From Monodelphis domestica (Eukaryota; Chordata; Mammalia; Didelphimorphia; Didelphidae): a stretch of 64,000 bases of DNA. The stretch lies in NCBI RefSeq assembly GCF_027887165.1, contig NC_077234.1:246820658-246884657 (forward strand). Direction: 5' to 3'. The position numbers and the translations under genes are program-made. Position 1 is the first letter of the stretch. Each line of letters opens with the position of its first letter. The notes below the pieces were generated by a model. It was given only the letters and a program-made list of their open reading frames with translations. It searched no databases and was not told where the DNA came from. Shown one piece after another: positions 11,596 through 23,716 of this stretch.

Positions 11596-11924
11596 CAATC
11601 TAGTAATCTAGTTCTTTGGGGGTTAGAACCCTATTTAAGAGCTCTACACTCCTAAATAATCACTACTAAACACATCTCAGTGTCTGTTACAAAGGAAGTG
11701 CTAAATGATTGTTGAATAACTTCTCTCTCTCTAAATGTTCTCTTAACTGAAAGAATTCTCAATTCTATGTAGTTTTTTCTCTGAACACAAGATCTTCAAC
11801 TTTTAATACAGATTATTTTATTAAAAAATTATATTTTGAGAAGCATAATAATATGGTTGACAAACTGCTACAAGTGAAGAACAGAAGCATTTTTCATTAA
11901 AAATATAATTTTAGATCTACAAGA

Positions 11925-12205
11925 AAGAACACTATCCACATTCAGAGGAAAAACTGTGGGAATAGAAACACAGAAGAAAAACAACTGCTTGATTATACGG
12001 TCGAAAGGATATGATTGGGGATGTAGACTCTAAATGATCACCCTAGTGCAAACATCAACAACATGGAAATAGGTTCTTATCAAGAACACATGTAATACTC
12101 AGTGGAATTGCATGTCAGCAACGGGAAGGGTGGGGGGAGGGGAGGGAGGGAAAAAAATATGAGTCTTGTAACCAAGGAATAATATTCTAAATTGTCTAAA
12201 AAAAT
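11925..12205 (+). mobile_element. L1 3' end
   Basis: Matches the marsupial L1 3' UTR: GAACACTATCCACATTCAGA, CATGGAAATAGGTTCTTATC, ACATGTAATACTCAGTGGAA, a G-rich tract at about 12130-12150 and TATTCTAAATTGTCTAAA followed by an A-rich tail. The same terminus appears at 60990-61145. Confidence 0.82.
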
Positions 12206-12959
12206 AAAAATTAAAAAATGCTATTTAAAGGAAAAAAATTAAAAAATATATAATTTTAGTTAAAATTTGTAAATTAGTTATTTAACATGACAGGTTGAAA
12301 TATTGAACAGAAGTCATTCTTCCTGTGTTCAAGTTTTATTTTAAATTTTCTTAAAAGTTTAAACTTTCTTTTTCTATTTGAGTTTATTATCTGACAAAAA
12401 TCAAGCACTGTTTATAACATGTATTCCATCAAACTAAGTTGATACTCCATCAGAAGGGATAATGATACACTATGTATGATCCCAATGAAAGGGATATAGA
12501 CTTTTCATTCTGAATCATGATGCCAACTTCTGATGAAATTAACTCTAATAAATTGAATCCTAAAATTTTATTTCCAAAGAAGAAAAGGAAAAAGAACTCT
12601 CATAAATTGAGATTTCCACTAGGCAGCTTTTCTTTCTCAGTGAATAATTTTTAGGTTTTTTAAATTGAAAGGAAGCAGATTAATTCAATGAAGAAAGGAA
12701 TGAGCTAAAAAGCAGTTCCATCCTATTTTTAGCTCTGTCAAGGACTTTAGGTGAGTCAGTTTGCACATTAGGCCAGTACTATGACTATTTTACATATTTA
12801 TTATATGTGAAAAGAGTAATTATAACACTGTTCCACATCCCAGCAATTATATGAGTTAATTAATAATTAGATGCCCTAAGCTACCTAGAAGCAATATAAC
12901 ATTTCAAAAAGGACAAAACAATAAACATAAATTCTTAAAAGAAAACCAAAGTTAGCTAG
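12206..12959. other. Intronic AT-rich DNA, nothing recognised
   Basis: No exon, RNA gene or nameable repeat is visible. Confidence 0.5.
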
Positions 12960-12964
12960 CAACA

Positions 12965-13135
12965 CATTAGTGAAGCAATGTATTCAAGTGGATAAATCAC
13001 TGGCCTGAGAATCAGCTGACCCAGGTATTACAGCCTGGGCTCTGCAATTTAATGTTTGACCAATTAACCTCTATAGTTTCCTCATATGTTAAATTAAGCG
13101 TATAGTTTAGATGATATCTAAAGTCATTCTAGACC
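12965..13135 (+). repeat. Degraded MIR/CORE-SINE
   Basis: AAGTGGATAAATCACTGGCC, GAGAATCAGCTGACCCAGGT and TCTATAGTTTCCTCATATG keep the order of a CORE-type SINE, with many changes. Confidence 0.55.
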
Positions 13136-16035
<2,900 letters not shown>

Positions 16036-16037
16036 GT

Positions 16038-16148
16038 CCTGGGGCAGCTAAGTGGCTCAGTGGATTGAAAGCCAAGCTTAGGCTTAGCGATGGGAGGACT
16101 GAGGCTCAAATATGGACTCAGATACTTCCTTGCTGTGTGCCCCTGTGT
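16038..16148 (+). mobile_element. tRNA-headed SINE, 5' half only
   Basis: The head GGGGCAGCTAAGTGGCTCAG and middle GGACTCAGATACTTCCTTGC of the common SINE are present, but the 3' half is missing. At about 16149 it passes directly into unrelated GC-rich sequence. Confidence 0.8.
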
Positions 16149-16550
16149 GACAGAGGGTTTGCACATAGGAAAAGTGCCAAGCTGAAGAGTTTTTGTGGAT
16201 CTGCTCACCTTGAGGGGAGAGGGATCCCAGGAGATCTGTAATGTTGAGAAAACAGAAGATTCTGGCTAGGATTTCAGTTGGATAGGGCTCAACCTTGAAA
16301 AGCCTAGGAGGAGAGGTCTGGCCAAGCCTTTCTCCTGGGATATATCCATCTCTTTCCTCTCCTGATGACTGGGCATTCCCCCCCCCCCCCTGCACCCCCA
16401 CCCCAGTTCCCAATTGAAGAAACATCTGAAGAAGAACCTTTGTCAAACTTTTACCTCACAGTTCCTGGTGCCCTGGGTCTGAACTGTGGGCAGGGGGCCA
16501 AACCCAGGGTCAGTCAACCTAAATATCTCTCAGGGAGATCAGGCTGCTAA
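16149..16550 (-). other. GC-rich block with F-box-like reading frame, unexplained
   Basis: The minus strand is open for 120 codons (16446-16084). It contains YPTEILARIFCFLNITDLLG, which has the spacing of an F-box core (Leu/Tyr-Pro-x-Glu-Ile, Ile-Phe, Leu, Asp-Leu-Leu). A good splice-donor word (CTCAAG then gtgagc) lies just after it, and other acceptor and donor words occur nearby (CCCACAG, GTGAGgtaaaa). A C-homopolymer at 16379-16390 interrupts the block. It could be an exon of an unplaced F-box gene or pseudogene, part of an LTR, or chance. The second half of the ORF runs into the SINE and is not coding. Confidence 0.25.
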
Positions 16551-16987
16551 AGCCCTTTGATAATGAAATATTAAAAAGAAAAACCCATAAAGCAATGTCT
16601 TTACAACAGTATTTTGTCACTCAGAAACTAAATGTTATGTAATAAAACTCACCTTCTCACTTGAAAAAAAAATGTTTGTCTATTAAATTGTAATTAATTC
16701 TGCCAACCAGAATTGTTGTTGCTGTCAGCAGAAATTAAAGCAAGCAGCTAAATTTAGTTAGAAACAAATAATTCAAAATTAATTTCAAATAGAGAATTCT
16801 CATTCCTAAACATAATCTTCCTAATTTTCCCCAGATTTGACTTAGTTCCTCCTTCTTATTCTCAATTAAGACAATTTCTCAGCTCTTCTCCCCATAAAAT
16901 CGGAATACAATCTGTTTCCAAATTATAATTCCCTGGCACTTTCTCAAAAGCTACTTCATGGAATAGTAGCAAAATTTTCATACCAAC

Positions 16988-17097
16988 CTTATTGTAATCC
17001 ATGAATCTCCAAGCTCTTTGACATACTGCTTCTCAAAATGATCCAACACAACTCTGCAAATCTGTTTTGTAAGTTTTCTTTCTGATTGTAGTTTCAG
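16988..17097 (-). CDS. NSUN3: NSUN3 coding exon 2
   Basis: The exon encodes about residues 6 to 41 and part of Arg42. It matches the N-terminal helix region of human NSUN3: readable stretches are KQICRVVLDHFEKQY and KELGDSW, against KQICKVVLDHFEKQY and KELGDAW in human. The acceptor is ctctcatag and the donor is AG then gttggt. The length of 110 bases gives phase 0 in and phase 2 out, which fits exon 3. This part of the protein lies before the methyltransferase core. Introns on both sides carry transposon fossils, including two LTRs in intron 1. Confidence 0.95.
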
Positions 17098-17349
17098 CTA
17101 TGAGAGTGAAACAAGGGAAAAATTACTCTGGTAGCCTGGAGTCATTTCATATTTATTAAGCCTAGATTACACAAAATAGTATTATAATAAAATATATTAG
17201 TAATAAATCATATATAAATATGCATTATAATATATATAATATTTTAAACTGGTTGCTAGCAATTTTTGAAAATAGAGAAGCAACATTAAGTTAAGTATGT
17301 TATTTAGTGCCAAATGGTTACCAAAACAGAATTACTATGAAGTAACTTT

Positions 17350-18425
17350 TTGTAGTTGAATGTAGGGACTAAAGGGAATAAGGAAGATAGAGGGAGAGAG
17401 TGAATGGGATTGAAGGGCTGAGAGGATGAAGAGATTGTTCTTCCCCTCTCTTCTTTTTGGGGAGAGACAGCCATGTCCTGTCTGCTTGAAAGAGGGAGTA
17501 TGTCTTCTCAGAGAATGGTCCTGGGAGATGGAGGACAAGAGACTAGAGGGGGAAGTCTTAAGATGACACAATGCCCCCCCCCCCCTTGAGGTCCAATCTA
17601 TTCTTGAAAGGCTAGATGAATTCCTATGCCTCTGTTTTCCTCAGGGACATCAACTGTCAGTTCCCTTCAGGATCTTGGGACTACCCCACTGTCAAGGAGA
17701 GATGTCAGTTCCTTGGGGCTGGCAGTCTTAGATCAATGGGATCCAGAAGTTAACCCCCTTTTTTGGGGAGAGGTATGACCCTCCCCAAATCTTCAGTCCC
17801 CTTGACTATTGTTAGAAACTGGTCCAGACATAAATCTAAAGTAACAAATGATTTATTTGGATACAAACAGGGAAGGAGTGGTAAGGGTATCAAGCAGGGA
17901 AAAGGGTGAATAGGAAGCCCTACAAATTGTGCTCTCTGGCAAATTGGTCCTCCAAAGTCTAGAGGTTCAAGGCTTCTCAGCCTTGATCCCTCTTCTTGCC
18001 AGCTGCCTATTGGTCCCTACTCCTAAGCTAACTAGCTTAAATACAGGAGTCCAGGAACAGATAAGGGAGAGAGATATGGAGAGTGAGATCTTTGAAAGGG
18101 ATCTCTGTGGACAGCTTTCTTCAAAGTCCCAGTCCACAATATCCACTGATGACTTTGATTACTGTTATTGAGATTTGAGTGGGAGGTATCCAGGGGTTCA
18201 GAAAGACGCAGTTGATCTCCAGAGAGACACAGGCTTCTTCCCAACCTAAGAGATCTACTTCTTCCCTCAGGCTCCCAGCTGGAAGTAAGTGGGTGGCCAG
18301 TGCAGCATCCAAGCTTCTGGTTCTCTCTTGGAACTTACATTTTTTTCTTCTTGCTCCTCCCCTACCCTCTCTGCAGCTGATCTGTCAGAGACTGCTCTCT
18401 TGCTCAAAGTGAACTATCTCTCCTC
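17350..18425 (-). mobile_element. Solo LTR-like retroviral fossil (A)
   Basis: On the minus strand it shows a U3-like region, an AATAAA at 17857-17852 and a very long U5-like tail ending near CCCTACATTCAACTACA. Organisation and several stretches resemble the LTR at 27307-28110, for example CCATTCACTCTCTCCCT against CCATTCTCTCCCT. No internal genes adjoin it. It is old, and its ends are approximate. It lies in NSUN3 intron 1, in the sense orientation of the gene. Confidence 0.55.
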
Positions 18426-18661
18426 CTATCTTATGTGACTTACCCAATTTCACACAGATTAATGAGCCGCACTACTATAACTTTAAATTTGTGTTCTATT
18501 TTTCTCATAATTCATTCAATATAGAAATATAATCCTCCACAGAAGCTAATAAAGAACAAAGGAAAACTGAAACAACTTAGGAAAACCTTCATTTAAAGTT
18601 TTTTTTTAAAAACTCAACATGATAGATCCTAGGACCAAAGCACCTTTTCCCCCTTTTTTCC

Positions 18662-19133
18662 TGTTGTGACCCTCTCCCCTTCCCCTGTACCTGCTGGAAC
18701 TCCAGAACAAAGTAGATGTTCCATTCTTTGGGGTGCTGTTACTTACCATGCTATAACCCCACAGATCCATGATGGATTAATATTCTGGGGCTATCCTGTC
18801 TGTATGTTAGGAACTATACAACCGTGGGAACCAGCAACTTCCCACCCCCAGAGACAGGTTCCACACCCCTTAGGGCCATCCAATCATGTGGACACAAGTA
18901 CTCTAAATTTGCTTAATAGAGACAATCCAGACTAATTCCAGACCACCACCCTATAAAAGATTCCTCCCTTCTCCACCCAAATGGAGAAACCCCCTACCCT
19001 TCTACGGACTCCGAGCTCCCCCTAGCTCTCTCTCCTTCTCTGCCCTCCACTGCCATAGGCCTTCCATCTCCCCCCTCCTTTCCTCCAATAAAGCCTTGCT
19101 ACATTACTCAATCTCTTTGTCTCATTAGTATCA
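18662..19133 (+). mobile_element. Solo LTR, class I type (E)
   Basis: Starts TGTTGTGACC and ends near TTAGTATCA. A TATA box TATAAAA lies at 18952-18958 and AATAAA at 19087-19092, in the spacing of a gammaretrovirus-like LTR of about 470 bases. No internal retroviral sequence follows. It lies in NSUN3 intron 1, antisense to the gene, about 0.5 kb from exon 1, and looks better preserved than LTR A. Confidence 0.7.
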
Positions 19134-19254
19134 GTTAGGACCCCGGTCAGACAGGGCACAATCCAGCGGGAAGTAGATGTTACTGAGAGAAGATAATAAT
19201 TTTGCTTTAAAAGCGTCAGATAAGCGATTTAATAAGAAGGGAGGATCGAGGGGA

Positions 19255-19520
19255 TACTAGGGGTAATAATAAATACCTAGCATTAATATAGGGCCTTAAA
19301 GTTTGCTTAGTGTTTCGCATACGTTGTCATTGGACCACAGCAATAGCCCAGTGAAATGAATTACTATTAAACCAATTTTTAAAACGAAAAAAAGACAGCA
19401 AAGAGAAATGAAGTAGTTTGTTTGCTCATGGTCAGAGTTAAGAAATGTCTGAGATAGAATTTGAATTCAGGTCTTCCTAACTCCAAACGGAGAGCTCTAT
19501 GCCCTGTGCTAACCTGCTGC
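19255..19520. repeat. CORE/MIR-type SINE, degraded
   Basis: The order AGTTTGCTTAGTGTTTCGCA, AATAGCCCAGTGAAATGAAT, GGTCAGAGTTAAGAAATGTC and GAATTCAGGTCTTCCTAACT is that of the reverse-oriented MIR-like repeats also seen at 33425-33665 and 60000-60215. Confidence 0.6.
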
Positions 19521-19539
19521 ATAGAAGATAGCCTCCGTC

Positions 19540-20170
19540 CAGCCTAAATTCGCAGCCGCAAACCCCGACACGGAAAAGAAGCTTCTCCCCACCCCCACCA
19601 CTCCCCACATACACAGGTGTTCAGGTCTTAGTAAATGGTCCTCACCCGGCTCAGCACCATTCCATCAAGGTGAGCCCTAAGCGACCGACTTCACTGGGAT
19701 CCGCGGTCGGGATCCAAAACATCTCGCAGAACAGGAGCAACTGGTAAGTGAAACTTTAACCAAACAGAAGCTACAGCACCCACTTCCTTTTGCCTAAACC
19801 CCGCCTTGCCCCGCCCCCTGTCCAAGTCTCGCGCTCTTCTCCCTCCCAGATCCCACGCAACGTGAAGCCTCCTAAGCATTCAAAGCCTTCATGGTGGCCT
19901 CCAAATCCCGCGATATTGTTTTATCCCCCGAATAACGTGCCTTGCGTCATCACGCCCCGCCATAGATTGAAAAGTATTTAAGCCGCGGGAAAAGCAGTCC
20001 TAGATTTCATTGAGAGAGCTGTCTTGGGGACCTCTAAAAGAGACAGCCGGGGAATCCAAGATCTTCAGACGTCCCGCTTCTGGAGCCACTCTCGGGTATG
20101 AGTCGGATGATAAGAAAAGCTGCTTCCGATGGAGAAGCGAAGCCCTGGACCTAGCGGCGCCGAGTGTTGT
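19540..20170. promoter_or_regulatory. CpG-rich promoter block of NSUN3, possibly bidirectional
   Basis: CpG dinucleotides cluster here against a CpG-poor background. NSUN3 exon 1 lies at its left edge. A CRE-like TGCGTCAT is at 19943-19950, followed at once by an Sp1-like CGCCCCGCC at 19953-19961. A TATA-like TATTTAAG at 19975-19982 faces right, and a consensus splice donor (CTCGG then gtatgagt) lies at 20095/20096 on the plus strand. The first set is expected of a housekeeping promoter. The rightward set suggests a divergent transcript, but no conserved protein is seen. Confidence 0.6.
19646..19660 (-). CDS. NSUN3: NSUN3 coding exon 1 (start codon)
   Basis: This exon holds the first five codons, MVLSR, and ends at a good donor (AGCCGG then gtgagg). 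Human NSUN3 starts MLTR followed by LKAK, and the next exon here opens with LKLQ, so the junction falls at the same place. NSUN3 installs 5-methylcytosine at C34 of mitochondrial tRNA-Met, the first step towards 5-formylcytosine, and works in the mitochondrial matrix. The chosen ATG has G at -3 and G at +4. Another ATG lies five bases upstream in another frame and ends after four codons. The exon sits in the CpG-rich block that must be the promoter. The assignment rests on the phase match and on exons 2 to 5; five codons alone would not be convincing. Confidence 0.78.
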
Positions 20171-21296
20171 TCCATTGAATTCTCCCTTTACTTTCTCTAA
20201 ATGTTTCCCTCAGGAGGGGGAGCGTTCATTTGTAACAAACCTATATGAGCTCTAGTGCTGCAGATGACAGCTGTAATATGTACAAATTAAGAATGGGACG
20301 CAGTTCCCGTCTAACGGCCTCACACGTCTTTGAAATCACCCTACTTAAAAGGTGAAGAGGGGAAAGCAAAAAAAAAATGAATGTGTCCCAAACCGAACTC
20401 ATTAGATTTTCCCATCCATCCTCAACCTCATGTTCAAAGGAGTAACACCCACTAGCAACTACATGCTCAGAGGAGTAAGTCTGACAGCAGCCCTTTAAAG
20501 TCTAGATGGTGAGTAGACTCAGCTGATTGAATGAATCGATTATCATTTGTTAAACACTATGTGCGAAGCATTCTGCTAATGCTGGCCATAGAAAGAGTTG
20601 TCTGTCTTTTTTCTCAAGAACCTCATATTTTAATGGGGGAGACAATCAATCGGGAAGGTTCGGCTTCGGACCTTTTAGAATGCACCATTGAGGAGCATGC
20701 TAATTCAGATCCTTTGTTGTGGGATGGAGGAGAGACATTTATTTCGAATATCGAACATCTGAACATTTTTTTCTTTAGTAGCCGTGACTGCTTTAGAGCT
20801 GTGGGATGTAGCACCTTTGGAGGCAGTTGATCTCCATATGATAAGAGCCTAGGCTGGAAAATTGAAAAACACTGAAGTTGTTAGTGCTCCATACAGGTGC
20901 CCTGGCCACACACACCTTACATATGTGCATCCTTGTCACAAACGTTCCTTATACTCTCCAAATCAGACATTATGTGAGCTGTGTGCTACACCAAGTACAT
21001 TCCATAAGTATATGTCCAATCTACTCTCAATAAAAAAATAAATAGTGAGAGGTGGTTGAGTTAGGATTTTAGACAGTCGAGGAACCACTGAGTACCTAAA
21101 ATATCAGGTACTTTAAGGAAGAACAAGTAATAAATGGGATGGATCCAGGAAGCATCCACCCTCTGGAGTCACTGTTAAAAATATTTTTCTCTCTTCAAAC
21201 CCCAACACCACTTCCATCCCCCTCATAGTTTCCTGAGGTCCTCCATTGTAGTCGAGGCTCCACCTCCTCTTTCCTTTGTCTTTGCTTCAGACTAAG
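20171..21296. other. Spacer upstream of NSUN3 with one old repeat
   Basis: A copy of the ATTTGTTAAACACTATGTGC repeat, with CTCATATTTTAATGGGGGA, lies at about 20530-20645. Otherwise nothing is recognised. A 99-codon plus-strand ORF overlaps that repeat and is not a gene. Confidence 0.5.
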
Positions 21297-21672
21297 ATGT
21301 GGATTAACCTTTACCTAAGCTGGGACCAAGGATGGCACAGTAAACTTGAAGGAAGCAGGATAACACTTATGAAAAGCAAATTGTGATAAGGTGGGCGCCT
21401 ATCCCCTTGTCTGCCCCTCTTCCCCTTGTTTGTATTTGTAATAAATGAAGGATGTGGGTTAACCTTTGAACACCTGCCTATCCCTGGACCAAGATTAGGG
21501 TTTCTGGAATGAAGAGTCATAAATTCCTGTGGGTTTTGTCCAAGTAGTCTTTGCCTATAAAAGTTCTGTGTGAAGCAAATAAATCTGGCACTATTTCTCT
21601 TTCATATAGTGTCCATCTCTTCTTTCATTTTTCGTTACATGTTATTCTTCATTTTTCGTTACCCCAAGTGGG
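21297..21672 (+). mobile_element. LTR of retroviral type (F)
   Basis: It has TATA box TATAAAA at 21556-21562 and AATAAA at 21578-21583. Its U3 has two related segments (GGATTAACCTTTACC and GGGTTAACCTTTGAAC), and its U5 has a duplicated TTCATTTTTCGTTAC. The boundary CCCAAGTGGGATCTCAC follows. No internal genes continue on the plus strand. It is probably a solo LTR. Confidence 0.65.
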
Positions 21673-21719
21673 ATCTCACAGGACTGGCTGACCCTGTGCA
21701 GGAGTCCTACACTTAGCTC

Positions 21720-22494
21720 TACACTCCATCGTAACCATCACCATATTTTTCTTGATCATACATCAAAACTTTTTATCTTCATTGTTCTTCATTGCTGAAG
21801 AAGCATCTAAGTAGAGATATGTAAAGTTTCATGAAGCACCTTATTCTTCCTGAAATCCTGCCTTTTACATTTTCTCTGATTTCAGAAGATAAAGTAACCC
21901 CTCCTTTGCTAAAGCTAACCCCTTCATCCATGCCTTTATTTCCATTCCTTCTTTCTTTTCTAGGGCATTGACTATCACTTATTCACTTTATCTTCAAAGT
22001 CTTATCAACTTCGTGTGCTACTCCTAAACTCAAGATAAGTTCCCAAATCTTTTTCCTTTCACTGATAGAGCCCTACAAAGAGTAAGCTACATTCCTCAAT
22101 CTTTTACAACCTGGTTATGATCCTCACTGAAAATAACCTCTAGGATCTTTACCAATCTCTGTATTGTCAAATACAATATTCCTAACTTTCTAAATCTCCA
22201 TCTTCTTTAACGTTTTATGTATCACTTGACATTGAGTATCCTTCCTCCTTGATTCTATCTCCTTGGATGAAATCATTGTATTTGATTCTACAATCTAACT
22301 GCTTTTTTCATTTTGTCTCTTAGGGTATTCAATAGCTCAACTTTTCTTCTCCCTAAATGGTGGAAAGAGGCTTATCTAAAATGCTGTCCTTAGCCCTCTT
22401 ATTGATCACATCTACTACCATGAACATTATCATCTCTATGTGGACAATGCTAAAATCTTTAGCTCCAGTCTTGACCCTATTTTGAAGGCCAGAG
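21720..22494 (+). mobile_element. L2-like LINE remnant
   Basis: Stretches such as GAGCCCTACAAAGAGTAAGC, CCTCACTGAAAATAACCTC and CCTCCTTGATTCTATCTCCT are typical of the pyrimidine-rich L2 3' half. It has no ORF and a high divergence. Confidence 0.45.
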
Positions 22495-23092
22495 ATGTCT
22501 ACTGGATACTGAAATAGGTGGGTAATGTAGATGGAAAGTTTTGTAAACTCCTTGTATCAAGTTTTGGTACACCACTCAGAGGGTAGGTTTACGCTATCTG
22601 ACTTGTTGACAACTTGGTAAAAACATTAACTGAGGTTTATTAATAATCAAGTAACAGAGGAAGGGAGGAGGACCAGGAACAAGGAGTCCCTAAACTTAAA
22701 ATCTTGATTCTCCACCCAACTTTCTAAGGGCCCACAAGGACCATCTTCAAAGTCTTCCAGCTAACCTTTCACTTCACTGGCTCTCTATAAAAACCTGCAC
22801 TAACTACCTAATCTGAGGTAACTGGTCTTTCAAATTACTGTTAGACAAGTTAAAAGTTCATCAAATAATGATAGCTTGAACTCTTGGTGAGTTCACCCTC
22901 TTACGCCAAAGGCCAAGATGGCTGGGCCTTTCCCACAGACTGGTTTCACTGGATACTGGCAGCTCTCTCAGCAGTCAGGAAAATCAGGACACAGGATCTT
23001 ATAGGAACAAAGTTAGCTGGAAATTGGAGCCAGGGATGAATAGGATTTCAGGATCTCTAAATTCTTACCCCAAATAACAAACTGTTCTACAC
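22495..23092 (-). mobile_element. LTR-like fossil (B)
   Basis: On the minus strand it opens TGTAGAACAGTTTGTTATTT and carries AATAAA at 22641-22636. A tract around 22660-22710 (purine-rich, AGGAGTCCCTAAACTT) resembles the equivalent part of the LTR at 27307-28110. It is old and has approximate ends. Confidence 0.5.
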
Positions 23093-23716
23093 TTACTTAC
23101 CTACTGCTTGAACAAGGGAAATGAAGGGAAAGGGAAGGGATTTACAACTGTTACAAATATCAAAGTATAAACATTTGCAAACATGAAACAAGAAAATTTC
23201 TGAATACAAATACAGACTGCATATGATTTTATACAATCATATAATAAAATCTAAAAGTCAAACTGCAAATACAAAAACTCTCACAAAAACAGTTTGTAAC
23301 AAAAAACTGATGCTAATCCAATATAAAACCAATCTTATCTAAAAACACTATAGCAATGTATAAAATAGAAAAAATTACAATGTAGCATAAGCTTTTATAA
23401 AAAACACAATCTAACTAAACAAATAAACATGCAAAATGAATTTTAAAAAATCTAAGCTGAACAATTCAAAACAAACTCTTTCTATGCTAAATGTTAATGC
23501 TATTACCTAAAACCAAAACTGTCTACAGAGAACTTTGAACTAAGCATTCTACCTTATGAATCTAAGGTTTTCCAATCATTTTAACTATGCACATACCTAT
23601 TTTACATAACCTGTACGTATATCTACATAGCTGTATGGCACATAAGTATATATTTACATATAAGTACAGATCTGTAAAATTCCTGCATTACAGCAACTAT
23701 GGAAATTAAATTTATA
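23093..23716. other. AT-rich DNA between retroviral fossils
   Basis: No coding signal. It may be decayed internal retroviral sequence or host DNA; I cannot tell which. Confidence 0.35.

Noticed and set aside
20531-20830. 99-codon ORF upstream of NSUN3
   Set aside because: Its first part overlaps an old interspersed repeat, and no domain is seen.
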